Numbered from the stretch's first letter, positions 34,801-47,604 are shown. The stretch is 64,000 nucleotides of DNA from Amyelois transitella (GCF_032362555.1 NC_083510.1:8893501-8957500), one strand, 5' to 3'. Translations and numbers: made by a program. The notes: generated by a model from the sequence alone, not told the origin.

Positions 34801-35806
34801 GTTCCTTAAAAAAATTTTTTATTTTTCGGAAGGTTGCTAATGCATGTTTACTAGTCACGATCCTTACATACTTTTTTTGCTTCATCATCTTTCATCAATC
34901 TTTTCATGTGTGTTCGTTCAATAAAATATATAAAAATTGTTAAGTGTACTTGTACCTACGTGGAAGTGAACTGGAATCAGGTAAAGTATTCCATAGTGCG
35001 GTGCCGTGGGAGAATATTTTTATAAAAAACCTGTTTACATCTTCCTCAATTAGTAAAACTTTCATCTGGTAATGTTTCTGATGTAAATAGATAGTAATTG
35101 TCGGTTTTATTTTGTAAATTATACGTTTTGTGCATTAAAAAGTTCAGTAATTATTATATTTGGAAAATGTTTAGTATAGTATAATAGTATCTATACCATA
35201 GAATATCTTCTGTTGGGATGTGATCTCACAGACTTCAGGATACAATATCGGGTGGGTATTGGTGACAAAAAATTTTATACATTAAATTAGGAGTTAGAAT
35301 GCATTGCTGTGTATATCCTTGACAAATACACTCAATTGTTAAAATGCTTTCATAAGCTTACACAAATTATGGCTTTCTTTGAAGCCTTATTATTATAAAT
35401 CTAAAAAGATAAATCTGGTAGTGATGTGTGATGAATTGTGTTACTGTTGTATGGATATTTTTTCGATTTAAATAAAATCTTTAATATTGTTAATGTGCCG
35501 ATAATGTACTGAAATCGATAAATAATAGTAATTAATTTACAAAGAAATGGTGAAAATAAAACAATGTACAACTATAAATGAAATATGTAATGACATACTG
35601 ATATGAACGTAATCGATACACATTTCAAATATTTACTTACTTTATTATCACTAGACCACAAATTTCTATTTTTAACTAAATATTATAAACTCTTTAATGC
35701 AGAGCAATTAAATCGAATAGTAGTAGCTAATTTATAGCAGAAAACATCTACATAGACTAACCTACATAATACACTTTCTAATGACAATCGACAAATTTGA
35801 TGAGAG

Positions 35807-36661
35807 CTAAACAGAAACTAATATTTGCAACACATCAATACTGCGTCCTTTTTGCTCGCCTTTCTGCGCTTTCAAACCAGCTGTCTCGCACATCATCATG
35901 TCCTCTTCCTTTTTGGTTACATTTTCATATATTTTCACTTCTTGCTTTACAGTATTCTGTACATTTTTATCACTTGCATTTCTCGCTTCAGTCATGGCTC
36001 TATACAAATTTATTTCTTGCTTAACGTTGAAAACGTTGCCACCCATGTCTGGTATTGTATAATTTTGCTTTTTCTGTAGTCTAATGTCACTATCTCTATG
36101 ACTGACTGTACCTCGTAGGTTAACTATAACGGTCGGTTTTACTACTGTTTGAGATTCTCTGTCTCCTATTTGACTTTGTCCGGCCATTGTATTAGAAAAA
36201 GGTACTAACAACGGATTTTGACTTACGGTGCTGCCATTTTGTTCCTCCTTGTTTTTGATACGTTTGTGAGGTTTTTTGGTTGGTTTAACCTCTGTACTTG
36301 TTTCAATATAAACAATTACCTCATGATTACCATCCGATTCCCTTTCAGTGATGTTTTCAAGACTTTTAGGGAATCTGTATTTTAGTGGTGGCGTATCTAT
36401 TCTATCATTTCTTCGAGGTATGAAGTCTGTATCGCTTGGGAGTTCCGGAGCATCATTTTCATAGTATCGTTCATCGTTCTGATAAAGGTTATTCTCGTCG
36501 TTTTGGTTTGTGTCTTCTGGTAAGTGGGTGTGGATTCTGAGTGATTCAATAACGTCACGGAAGAGTGACCTTTTTTGATGTTCCGTGGATAATTCCTTTG
36601 TTTCTGGGGGTCGTGCACTGCAGAGGATCATCATATACGTAACACAAATGAAACAATGCAT
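35807..36661 (-). CDS. Uncharacterised acidic secreted protein, 284 aa
   Basis: A single coding exon of 285 codons including the stop. The ATG directly follows an acceptor (TTTTATTTTCAG), so a non-coding exon lies upstream; the best donor is at 37260. Residues 1-16 form a signal peptide (MHCFICVTYMMILCSA) with likely cleavage before RPPETK. Residues 45-85 are very Asp/Asn/Glu-rich with a Tyr pair; 115-140 are basic with KPTKKPHKRIKNK; 175-195 contain KPTVIVNLRGTVSHRDS; and 213-245 hold two related units (VKQEINLY and VKQEVKIY) spaced by 25 residues. Possible N-glycosylation sites are at NIT, NYT, NAS and NVT. Only Cys 259 lies outside the signal peptide region. I know no family. It lies on the same strand as the other two secreted loci. 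Confidence 0.75.
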   Translation of the reverse strand: MHCFICVTYMMILCSARPPETKELSTEHQKRSLFRDVIESLRIHTHLPEDTNQNDENNLYQNDERYYENDAPELPSDTDFIPRRNDRIDTPPLKYRFPKSLENITERESDGNHEVIVYIETSTEVKPTKKPHKRIKNKEEQNGSTVSQNPLLVPFSNTMAGQSQIGDRESQTVVKPTVIVNLRGTVSHRDSDIRLQKKQNYTIPDMGGNVFNVKQEINLYRAMTEARNASDKNVQNTVKQEVKIYENVTKKEEDMMMCETAGLKAQKGEQKGRSIDVLQILVSV

Positions 36662-37305
36662 CTGAAAATAAAAATATTAATAATATATTATAATTTTGAA
36701 TTGTTATTTTTGCGCGCGTCGTAATACTACTCTTATTACGTTCATAATCGTTAAAATCGGAATAATAATATTATAAAAATTGGGATTTGAACTTATCATA
36801 TCAAGTTCAGTTGCATAAACGTTGATATGTAATCATATATACCTACACACAAACATGTAATCACCTGTATATTCCTTGCGGGGTAGTTTTTTACGCTACA
36901 TATGTAAATTTCTTTTGACGTAGAGTAAATATAGTAAAAGAAATAAATATTAATACTACTTTAATAAAGAGAAAAAAGATATTTGTTTTTTTATTTCTTT
37001 TCAAAAACTACTATCGCACAAACTTACGTAGAAATCGGAGTAATTCATCACTCATATCATGGTATTATCCAGATTTTTATGACTAGACCTGAAGTAAACA
37101 TAGATTCCTTTTATTTCTTAAGTTCCCTTTGGAGGGCTAGGTCCCAACTTGTGAACTCTAGAATAACAATATTTTTGTCTTACCTTGACAGTGCAGACGG
37201 GATGCGCGCGCGCGACTGTGGTAGCTCGCAAGGTGCATGTGCAAGTTGATTGAACTTACCTGAACTGCAGGTAAGCTCAACTATTTTTCTAGGCCCCCAG
37301 AAATC

Positions 37306-37343
37306 TCTGAAAATTTTCCAATATTGTAATATTATTTATATAA
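37306..37343 (-). promoter_or_regulatory. TATA box and initiator of the acidic secreted-protein gene
   Basis: On the minus strand TATATAAATA (37333-37342) is followed about 34 nt later by the arthropod-type initiator TCAGA (37306-37310). The resulting leader exon of about 49 nt would end at a strong donor, CAG/GTAAGT, at 37260, and splice to the acceptor beside the start codon at 36661. Confidence 0.45.
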
Positions 37344-37374
37344 AATCTAATATAATAAATATTATTATAAAAGT

Positions 37375-37583
37375 GGGAAGACCTAGACGAACGTATCTTG
37401 ATCAAATTAAGGACGTCCTGGTAAAGGGTCAGCTCAAAAGTACCCGAAACCGCCGAGCTTGTATGAAGAGAGTTATGAATGTGGACGAAGCGAAAGAAGT
37501 ATGCAGAGATCGTGGCAAGTGGAAAGAGGTAGTCTCTGCCTACCCCTCCGGGAAAGAGGCGTGATTTTATGTATGTATGTATT
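37375..37583 (+). mobile_element. 3' end of a LINE, sharing its tail with family A
   Basis: A frame ending in TGA reads GRPRRTYLDQIKDVL..NRRACMKRVM..KEVCRDRGKWKEVVSAYPSGKEA, the style of the extreme C-terminus of insect endonuclease/reverse-transcriptase LINEs. Right after the stop comes TTATGTATGTATGTA. The last 40 bp (CTACCCCTCCGGGAAAGAGG, then CGTGATTTTATGTATG) match the family A 3' end closely. Confidence 0.75.
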
Positions 37584-38937
37584 ATTATAAATTTTAAATA
37601 TTACGAGATAACATAAAATTAGTGGTGTGGAAACGTAAAAAAATATTTTGTTTAATTATATCCCACGCTTATAATATCATTACTCGTATTACGACTTTCA
37701 TGGGTAACATACTTCAATTATTTTCCACAATGCAAAACATTTTCATTGAGTAATTACTAATCAAATACATAATTTTAGTAACCCTTGGCCTGGTTTAGCA
37801 ATTTTTTCCAGCTATCATGCATTAAAATAAACTGTTTTGTAAATTAATTTGGTACTTGTAAAAAATACTTCACGCCTATGCAAAATATACAAGCAAACTG
37901 GTCGTTTTAATATAATATTGCACTACAAATTATTCAAAATGGTATCTTTAATCTGTCTCGTTGATTTTAATATAAAGATAATGAATGGAAAACTTATTTA
38001 TTGCAGCAATTTTTTATTTTATTATTTACAAAATATCTATACCTAAATCTGAACACAAACGTAAGAGAAATCGTAGGTAATTATATTAGGAATTGTAACA
38101 TGTCATTAGTCATTTTACTAATCATTAATAAACAGACATTTGCTATTTTATTTTTGTTTTCGAGTTTTGGGCGTCAACTGATATTGAGATCAGTTTTGAA
38201 CTAAGTCTTGAAAAGAGAATTCAAAATAATCAATAAACGGCGCTGAACAAACATTTGTATATTTTCTTATAAGTTAAATAAAAAACTTAATCTTTCACGG
38301 GAAATACTCAACTGTTGAGAACCCCTGAAAGAATTGACCAGCAACTCGTCTATCTCAACATGGGAAACTGCAGGATTCCTGACATCCGGAAACTATGGCC
38401 ATATTGGAATTACATCATCAATGTTGCACACAAATATATGCCTTTTCCTAAAAGCTACATAGTAGTAAATTGCGAAATAATATTATCATTTCTTGTAAGC
38501 TCCTTCATGGATCAGGGGTTTGCGGTCTTGTATGTACGTATGTAGTAGTAATAAAAGAAATAATTTCATAAGAACTTGTTTCTATTTTAGATACACTATG
38601 GATAGCATGTTGTGAAAATGTAAAGAAACTCATCTTTAAGTTTAATTTTTTTTAATAATGAATAGATAGGTTCTTAAAATAATCTGAATATTTGTAAGTA
38701 TACGGTCTAGGCATACACTGGGCTACAAACTATTATTTAGATTTTTGGATTTAGCTTTTTAATATTCATAGAAAATTAATTCTCTATGGATCCAAACTGC
38801 AAAGCAAAATAAAACACATAAATAGTAAAATTTTTACTTAGATTTTATATTTTAATCGTTCACTTTTCTTTATAGTATAGAAATTTCTTCAGAATCTTCG
38901 AGCTTAGTGTATTAATGAGATTAAAAATCCCATGATT
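37584..38937. other. AT-rich sequence between the secreted-protein loci and the P450 pair
   Basis: I see no gene or recognisable repeat. The several short plus-strand open frames here are AT-rich and lack any motif. The last part is the 3' flank of the minus-strand P450 gene. Confidence 0.45.
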
Positions 38938-41900
38938 CTATCTCCTTTCCTCAATTTGGACTTCATAACCATCTACATGCCTCATGATAATGTCAAATTT
39001 GGTTCGTAATGGTTTGGTCTTTTTGCGTTTTTGAGAACCATGTGAATAAACATTTTTCGGTGGCAATAGCTTGAATTTCCTCACTAAGTTCGCAATAACA
39101 GTCATCATTGATGTCATTGCGTACCTTGCACCTGAAATAATAGTCAATTAGGTTTACATGCTGAAAAAATATTCAATAAGGGTACATGACTTGTTGTAAA
39201 TCTTTTGGATTTGGATATGGCCAACTTAAATACAATTTGTCTGAATTTAACTAAGCCATGGTTTGAAAACTAGCGTAACATAACAGTTGTTTCAGTTTGA
39301 ATTTAATGATTTTTCTTTGTTTTAAGTAACTAAGTGTTTAATCTTACCAACGCAATTTCTTACTCCAAAACTAAATGGCATATAAGCAGCTGGATGCTTT
39401 AGATTATTATCCAAAAATCTTTCAGGTCTAAAGTCTTCTGCGTCATTTCCCCAAAACGTAGGATTTCGGTGCATAGCCCAAATATGTATCACCGCGCCTA
39501 CGTCGGGCACAAGTTTGAAACCAGATGCTGAAATGTAAAAATGTGTATTATTTAACAACATTAAACGAAATTATAAAAAAAAAAAAAACAATAAGAACAG
39601 CAGATTTAAATGTTGGAACATGGATTCACATCCAATTGCCTGAATAAGCAGATTTCCTGATGGTATTTTCCCATATCGTAAACACGCCTTATAATAACCG
39701 TCAATACCCTTAATAGGATAAAACATAACTTACGCAGGATGTATTCCTTCTCGACCATTCTTACAACCGCTGGCACAGGCGGATAAAGTCTCAAAGTCTC
39801 CTTTATAACGGCTTCCAGATATTTAAGTCGAGGTATATCTGAAGGTTCCAATGGTCTGTCGGAGTTTCCGAGTACTTCCATTAGTCTGGAAATGGAAAGC
39901 GAATCTTAATTATCAGCTAAAATTTCCTTTGGGTGATCCCAGGTTTCTGTGCGATTTAGCTTTTATATTTGAGAGCGTAAGATCCACTTTGTATACATAC
40001 ATAAATATAAATGTCATAAATGTCAGGTTGCTAGCACATCGACAAAGAGACGAATCCCTAATTTATTAGCCTTACTCTTGATTGACTTTCATAATTTGCA
40101 CAGGAATAGAAGCACACTAGTACACAATATGTTTTTCTTTACTATTAGACCAGCATTTGTATTCCTAATATAACTTTGGAATTGGGCGAACACGCGGATT
40201 TCGGATAAAGTATGTTTTGCACCTAGCTAGAGATGTTGATTAGAATAGCAAATGTGCACAACTACCATTAAACTCTAAGAAAAAAATAAGGGGAGGTCAA
40301 CACTACCCAATATAACTGTTTCTGCACTTCGGCCAGATTAAAAAAAAATACTACATTTAAAAATGTTTTGCAAGAAAAGATTTCAATACAAAAACTTACT
40401 CTTCATACAATTTATCTTGAACGTGTTGATGCTGAGACAGCATTACAGCTGTAAACGAAGCGCCGGCCGCCGAAGTGTCAGTGCCTGCTAAAATTAGAAC
40501 TAACATTTCTTCTTGAAGATCTATGTCATTATACCCAATGTCAATGAGCTGTTCAAGGAAAGACTTTCGGCTGTTTTGTTGGTCTGTGAATAAAATGCGA
40601 ATAAATAACCTTTACTACGGGTAAAAAGTAGATTTTAAATTTTGTCTTCAAAATTTAACCAATCATTATACTTATACTTATTTCCACCAACTATTTCTTA
40701 TATACCTACTTACTTTGCAATTGGTCACATTCCGCAAGGTTTTCATTTTCAATGTCTCTAAATTTTATCCGTTTCGCTAAGATTACCTGAAATTTTAAAT
40801 GATTAACCTTTTCAGTGGAATCACAGTAATTTCATCCGATCGATCAGTTGTAATAGTTAAGCGTAGCCTTTTTTAATAGCGTTAATAAGTTTTAACTTTA
40901 TGCAATATTTATCAACATTGGCATTAAGAAAGTTATTGGTTATTTTTTTATTGAGAATTTGAGTGTCTTTCATCTCAATCTCCATATTATCATCGTCTGA
41001 TGATAATATAGAAGTCTCTCTATTATATTATCCATAGAAATCGAAATATTTAAGTCCCGTTGGAATTTAAGGCAATTTTTGTCATCACGAGTAACAGCGA
41101 GGTTATTACTAGCTATTATAGTAAATTATATTCCTAGATATCACCTACCTGTTTAACAAATTCTTGGAGTATATCAGTCTGTTTTTTATAAATGCGATAG
41201 CAAGGCATGAGTTTATATACAAAATCTGGGTAGAGCCACGATTGCATCAAGCGATCCACAACCATCTTCTCAAATGTTTGGAAAGCCAATAGAAATGGAT
41301 GGTATTGATTATTTTGGATGTCCATTTTGATTCCAAGGCTGGTTTCTGAAAAGTGAATTATTTTGATGAATAACTCCACATATTGTTGCAACATGAATTT
41401 TACCTGAAATTATAATTATAATTTATTAAATTGAAGTCACATAGTAAATAAGTGTTCGGGATCTTACCGCAAATAGCATCCATTGAATAAGCCGTAATAT
41501 ACTTTGATAAGGATATAGGTTGTCCACATAACTTCGTGAGCTTGTCTATCATATTTTCACTATTTCTCGTAAACACTTCTAGAAACATTTCCAAATTTTT
41601 TTGACTTAGCATTGGAGCGATGACTTTTCGACGGGGACGCCAAATTGGTACTAAAAGAGTATATTAGATTAATAAGATAAACTTTATGTATCCATACTTC
41701 AGTATTACTACCTACCTACTACCTATTTTTTGTCTGTCCGTTTTGCGGCTAAATCGCTTCAAATATAAGTAAGAATTCCTCTCTCAAACCTCCTACGTAT
41801 TTAAAATAGCTACGATTTTTTATATAGTTGCTTACTGTATGTACCTAATTTAAATATTTTCATCTTGAACTTATTGTTATTCTGAAGCCACTTAATAATT

Positions 41901-44601
41901 AATGAATAAATAATTTTATTTATATTATTAAAGATTGAGTTAGCCTCGAAGTAAGTTCGAAACTTGTGTTACGAGATACTAACTCAACGATACTATATTT
42001 TATAATAAATACTTATATAGATAAACATTCAAGACCCAGGGCAATCAGAAAAAGTTCTTTTCTCATCATGCCCTGGCCGGGATTCGAATCCGGGACCTCC
42101 GGTGTCACAGACAAGCGTACTACCGCTGCGCCACAGAGGCCAACTACTACTACTACCTAATTGAACTTATCACATAGTGATAGTAAATACCTACATTAAA
42201 ATTTTTTATTACCTTTTGCAAACATATGCCCATTTCCTAGTAGATCCTCTGTGATGTCTAATCCGTCCATTTTCCGTAGACTGACACGCATTACTTCTTC
42301 AGCATCAAATGGATCGGCAATAACTGGGAAGATAGAAATGCATGTTTTTGTGGTTTGAAATTAATACTTTCACTTCATAGCGAAAATTCACAAAATCATT
42401 GAATGGACATATCATTATTTATTTAAATTGTGAGAAATTTAAATTTCCTCTTTGTTACCTTTGAACCTTACTCACATTAACATACAGGTTTTCTCACGAT
42501 TTCTCACGATAATTCCTCACTGTAAGAGCATTGGTCAGAGAACTCGGAAAATATTATAATATATTATCTTGAAAAATTAGTCATTGGTGGATTTGAACCT
42601 GTGAAACGTGCTTTTCTAGTCATACCTTAACCGTTGGAATGAACTCCTTTGAAACTACCACAAAATTGACCATCCCCTGAAGACTTTTTTATCACGCAAA
42701 AAAATATCGTTGTCTCGCTTTTTATTATGACGTGAAATGGAACAGCGATAGTTTTTCGCGCGATAAAAACGGCGTCGCACGTGACAGGCACGTCAACTTG
42801 TTATTCCGGTTTCTATGGTATTTACCACAGAGTAGGTACTAAAAGAAGATGATCTTCACTGATCTGTGGATGCGTCGCCTCGGCCTACATAATAAAGTTC
42901 GTCAAATGCAGGGTTAGGGCCAAGGATTGTTTATTAATTAATTGCTTCGATGATTTTCATTTCCCGGTATTATGAATTGATATATTTTAATGTTATGCAG
43001 TCCAAAATCGTAATTTATTGTATTAAAACACTTCAATTTGTGTTTAATTTGTTGAATTATTTAGTTTATTCATGTACTTATCAACAAGACAGTTGTTTGT
43101 TAAATTATAAAAACGTCAGTTATAAAAACGCCCGCGTTACTACCTTCGTACAATGAAAAATCACATTAATTTCCTTTCTTGTAGGAATTTTGGGTATCTT
43201 CTCTTATTACATGACTATATAAGGAACCAACATACCAAGTTTCAAATCTTTAGACCCATCAGTATGGGCTGGAATCTACACGCAAAATTTTCAAACTTTA
43301 GACCATGCGGTGAGTACTGTGCAGTCACTCACTCATTAACGAAAGAGTTATATACATATAGATAAATAAACTTACCAACCATAAGCATATTCAGTAGCCA
43401 TCCTCCCGCAAAGCCTCCTTGTTTAATGGCTTCTCGCCCAATTTTCATTAAGGCTTTCATACGATCTAAAAATGTCGAATTACGTTATAGAAGCGAAAGC
43501 ATAATAGGCTTACAGACAAATTTTCACGTTTACAATATTCCCATAATTCCCATAATACCGTAACTTTACTTTGACCTGTGATACAGGAATAATTTATTGT
43601 TTTGATTTTATTAATAAATATTTTATATTGATATAAAAAAAATACATACATACATATGGTCACGTCTATATCCCTTGCGGGGTAGACAGAGCCAACAGTC
43701 GTTGTAGTCGTGGAAAAGACTGAAAGGCTACGTTCAACTATTTGGCTTAACGATAGAATTGAGGTTCAACTAGTGACAGGTTGCTAGCCCATCGCCTAAA
43801 AAAGAATCCCAAGTTTGTAAGCCTATCCCTTAGTCGCCTTTTACGACATCCATGGGAAAGAGATGGGGAGTGGCCCTATTCTTTTTTGTATTGGTGCCGG
43901 GAGCCACACAACACAATAAATAAAATTAAGAAAGATAAATCATAACTTTAAGTAAAGGCTTCTATTTGTTAAATTCATGTCAATTATGTCGGATGACCTT
44001 CTCAATGTCGTGAAAATGTGTTGATGCAAGCCGCTCCTTAAATATATCGCAGTTGTAGTGTTTTCGTCTCAGATTTACAGAGCTCGGGTTCGAGACCTGG
44101 TTTGGATTGTACCAACGATGATAAGACAATTATCTTCCCTCGGTTGTGAAAAATATAAAAAAAATTTTACTTACTTTGCGGATGAACTCAAAGATAGGGA
44201 AGATAGAAGTTAAGAAACGTTCCTTGTCAAAGTTCGTAAATAAGTGGGCCGGTCAAGATTTTGGTCAACGATTATTATCTCATAACAAACATAAGTCTTT
44301 GGCATACTCGGGTCTTCAGTCTTGAAAGACTAAAAGGCCACCTTCAGCTGTATGGCTTGATGACGGAATTGAGATAGATGTAAGATATACCTATACATAC
44401 ATGTAGATATACCTATACAAAAATTGTGTTTTGACAGACTTTACCTTCCTCAGTGCCAATGAAATGATGAGCCACTCCGATTATAGGAAGACTCATACGA
44501 TTATTTCTACACAGATTAGCTAGCTTCCTTTTGTGACGGTTCCTATATCGAACGAACACAAACCACAATACAAAAACCAACAAAATTAGGAGCCACACCA
44601 T
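38938..44601 (-). CDS. Cytochrome P450, CYP4 clan (CYP340/341-like), 506 aa, ten exons
   Basis: Exons: 44601-44445, 43465-43376, 42323-42213, 41650-41468, 41345-41149, 40786-40714, 40583-40400, 39885-39734, 39527-39348, 39131-38938. All junctions are GT..AG and in frame; the total is 1521 nt. An N-terminal membrane anchor (MVWLLILLVFVLWFVFV) places it in the endoplasmic reticulum. The I-helix oxygen-activation motif AGTDTS is at 303-308, the K-helix ETLR at 361-364, FRPERF at 415-420 and the heme loop FSFGVRNCVG at 434-443 with Cys 441 as the iron ligand. The typical CYP4 EVDTFMFEGHDTT signature is replaced by LQEEMLVLILAGTDTS, which suggests a lepidopteran-expanded family such as CYP340 or CYP341, though I cannot assign it. 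It is a mono-oxygenase of unknown substrate. The C-terminus is unusually basic (GSQKRKKTKP). Confidence 0.92.
41880..42145 (-). mobile_element. tRNA-headed SINE
   Basis: Read on the minus strand it begins GCCTCTGTGGCGCAGCGGTA (A box, TGGCGCAGCGG) and contains CGGGATTCGAATCCCGG-type symmetry around the B box GGATTCGAATCC (42079-42090), followed by CCAGGGCATGATGAG. The body (CTTTTTCTGATTGCCCTGGG and onward) runs to an AT-rich end near 41880. It lies in an intron of the minus-strand P450. It is a SINE, not a tRNA gene, because the body continues and a related fragment occurs at 13860. Confidence 0.75.
42460..42640 (-). mobile_element. Family C repeat
   Basis: It has CATACAGGTTTTCTCACGATTT (with a small internal duplication of TTTCTCACGAT), CACTGTAAGAGCATTGGTCAG and GGTGGATTTGAACCTG, the reverse complement of a B-box-like GGTTCAAATCCACC. 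Confidence 0.55.
43643..43915 (-). mobile_element. Family A element, near full length
   Basis: Reverse copy in intron 1 of the minus-strand P450, from the CATACATACATATGGTCACGTC tail to the TGCCGGGAGCCACACAACAC head, with all landmarks and a short insertion (GTTGTAGTCG) in the AGTC..GACT hairpin region. Confidence 0.88.
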
Positions 44602-45827
44602 TTTTAACAGTAAATGAGTAACTTTAAATAAAAAAAAATGAAAATACGTCTGTTATGATAACCGATGCGACAATCTATCATTAACTAAAAATGTATGAAG
44701 ATTCCAAGTTTCAAGATAGTTACAAGCAAAATGACATTGAAAGGTTAGCAGGTATTGTTATTTTATGTATTTTTAATGAAACACTACTCGTATGGTTTAG
44801 AAATTTTACTACTCATACAAATTGTAAATGTGACAAAAATGTTTGCTAACGTACAATATTAACATCATTGAACATAATTTGGCTTGCATACAGCTAAAGG
44901 TCCGAATTCAAATGTAACTTACCTTTTTAAAAAACCACGGATAAAAGCTAGCAAGTAATCCTATCAGGCTTTCAAGACTAGACAAGGCTCTGTCTACCCC
45001 GTAAGTGATATAGACGTGATTATATGAATGTGAGGATGCAACCGGGATTGATGCCAGTAGGTATATTAATGATGATTATAGGTGTTACGCTGTTTGACCA
45101 CAAAGACACTTAAATACATATATAAAAAAAAGTTAATAAAACAGCAGTTATGTATTGTTTTTTTTTTGTCCCAGGCAATTAAGCACATTTAACAGTTTTT
45201 GTTAACCTTGTCATTTCTGCATAGTTGACAACTAATCAGCTTTTTATCCGATTCTTGACTCTCGCGACAGTTATTAGGTTTAATCGGAAAAATGAAAGTC
45301 TTTGACTGATATGTGGTTAGATAAATGATTATTTCAAAAACGATAAATTAAATTAACTTTATAAACATAAAAAAATTAAAACATACTCGAATAAATGTTA
45401 CAAACAATTGTTCTTTTTTTCTTTACAACCACAGAATCAAACTGTATGGTCCCATGTAAAAAAGCACCTTATGTAAGTAATACATTTTAGTTAGCTACTA
45501 ATAAAACATGTGATCAAAGTCGGGATCGTGAGTATGTGATACGTAAACCCACCAAACCAAATCTACTTATATACTAACTATATAATAATAAAATGTACAT
45601 GAAAACAAGTTTCTTAAATGGGTAGTTTTATTCAAATGTTATAGTTATTGAGGTAATAATATAACGCTAGTGTTTACTTCTACAGCCTATGATTTTTTTT
45701 CAACGCCAATTAGAGAAGTAATTAGAAAAAACATATTACCAAAAACGTCCCACAATTAACCTTTAAAGTCAGGGATTTTATGAATTTATTAAGGGGTAAG
45801 GTTTAATAGATTTGCTTTTTTATTTAC

Positions 45828-46075
45828 ATACATACATACAATCACGTCTATATCCCTTCCGGGGTAGACAGAGCCTACAGTCTTGTAAAGACTAATAGGC
45901 CACGTTCAGCTATTTGGCTTTAAGATAAGCTTTAAGATTGAGATTCAAATAGTGACAAGTTGCTAGCCCATCGCCTAAAAGAAGAATCCCAAGTTTATAA
46001 GCCTACCCCTTAGTCGGCTTTTACGACATCCATGGGAAAGCGATGGAGTGGTGGTGCCAGGAACCACACGGCACT
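45828..46075 (-). mobile_element. Family A element
   Basis: Reverse copy from CATACATACAATCACGTCTATATCCC to GCCAGGAACCACACGGCAC, lacking only the AAAAAAGAATAGGACC piece near its head. Confidence 0.85.
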
Positions 46076-47604
46076 TAATTTATTAGCTGTTTACCTACTT
46101 ATAATAAAAACAGGAAATAGATGCACACAATAAATCATGGGCCGTATGCTAATTTTGCTGGTAAATTATTAAAATTATGTCAAACACGTTTATTTTCTTG
46201 AATAATGAGAACAATTAAATATTCATGTGACCCACATTTTTTCTTAAATTTTATCCAACTTATTATAACTTTACTTATTTCAAGGTAATCAACAAATCAT
46301 GACATTAGAATATTGTAGGTGCATCTTCGGAAGACACCTGTAAAGTTTAAGTCTGCTGGAAAAATGATTAATTAAAGATGAGTCCGCATTGAAGTTCTCT
46401 GTTAAAATCAATAGTTTATCTCTAGGTTAGTGTTAGGTGCAGCTATTTGGCTAAACAACACGTATCGAGTAATAGTCCATCCCAAACTTTACTTACTTAT
46501 TATCGATACAAAAGAGTTTGAATATTTGTTTGTTTTTTACCTCTTATATTATAAAAAATAAACCTCTATAAATAAATACCTTCACTCCTAGATATATGTA
46601 TGTTGGTTAAAAATTGTAATGAAGAACTGCAAAAAAAAACAAAGGCTTCTGCAGGATTTGCGGTAAATTATAGAATACGCAGATAAAAGACTATCCTGTA
46701 TCCATAATTCTATACACATAATTACGGATCAAGAGTAAAAGTGTTTCGGAAAAATTCTTTATAAATATGAGGAAGTATTAACATAAACGTATATTTGCTC
46801 AGTGCCAACAGAATGCGCATGTCAGAGTTCAAATAATTACTTCTAGGTTAGTAAACCACGTGCATACGATCACAAATAGTTACATAGCCTTGCAAATGGA
46901 AGTCAGTTGAGATGAACGCCTTTGAACAATCTTTTGTGGCTGAAATATTTTCAAGTAACCGCAAGCTGAAGAAATTGTCTTGGACCATTGGTCTATAGCA
47001 GTATATGTGGGACCAGGGTAAAAACATATACAGGGTGACTTTTAATTCAACTGCATAAATTTAACTGTTAAGTGTACTCATCAAATATTTAAAAACAAAA
47101 AAAGTGAAAGTGAAATAAGTTCTGACGTATATTCGCTATCGTTTATAAATAAAGTGGGATTAGGTAAGGCTTTAAGCATACATTCATTTATAAAGTTACA
47201 TAACATATATTAGTAAGCTTTTTCCAGAAGAGTAGGCATAGACACATGTTACGATTTCTGCGTACATCTTTTGCTTCATTTACATTCAAATCTCTTTATG
47301 TTAGCTCGACGAGTCGATTAAGCTACTCTTGACCTGACATTTTGTTAATAAATACCAAAAAAATTATAATATCGTACTAATCGTACTTATGATCTGGGAT
47401 ATCGATTCCATAGAAAGGTTATGCGCGTTGTCAAATAATTACTTTGGAGGTTTAAACGCCTATGTAAATATATCCACGGACGGTCATATTTCGTAACGTA
47501 AATATTTTTCAACATTTTGACACTTTATATTACCATTGTGACTAGGTTTTTGGTGTCAGATTATCTTAATAATCCTAATGTTAGTCCCAGTTGCATCTTC
47601 ACAT

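Larger units (their letters stand above)
31744..35806. other. Intergenic region between two secreted-protein loci
   Basis: The first 100 bp are promoter and 5' leader of the three-module locus. The plus-strand frame of 95 codons at 31760-32047 runs antisense across this promoter and is probably chance. Beyond it are a family B-like fragment (32435-32470), a tRNA-like string CTTCCGTGGCGAAGTGGTTAA (32661-32681), a family C copy (33140-33330), family A copies (33420-33590 and 34573-34800), and AT-rich DNA. Confidence 0.5.

Noticed and set aside
42074-42145. A tRNA gene on the minus strand
   Set aside because: A and B boxes are good, but the acceptor stem does not close cleanly and the sequence continues into a SINE body with relatives elsewhere in the window.
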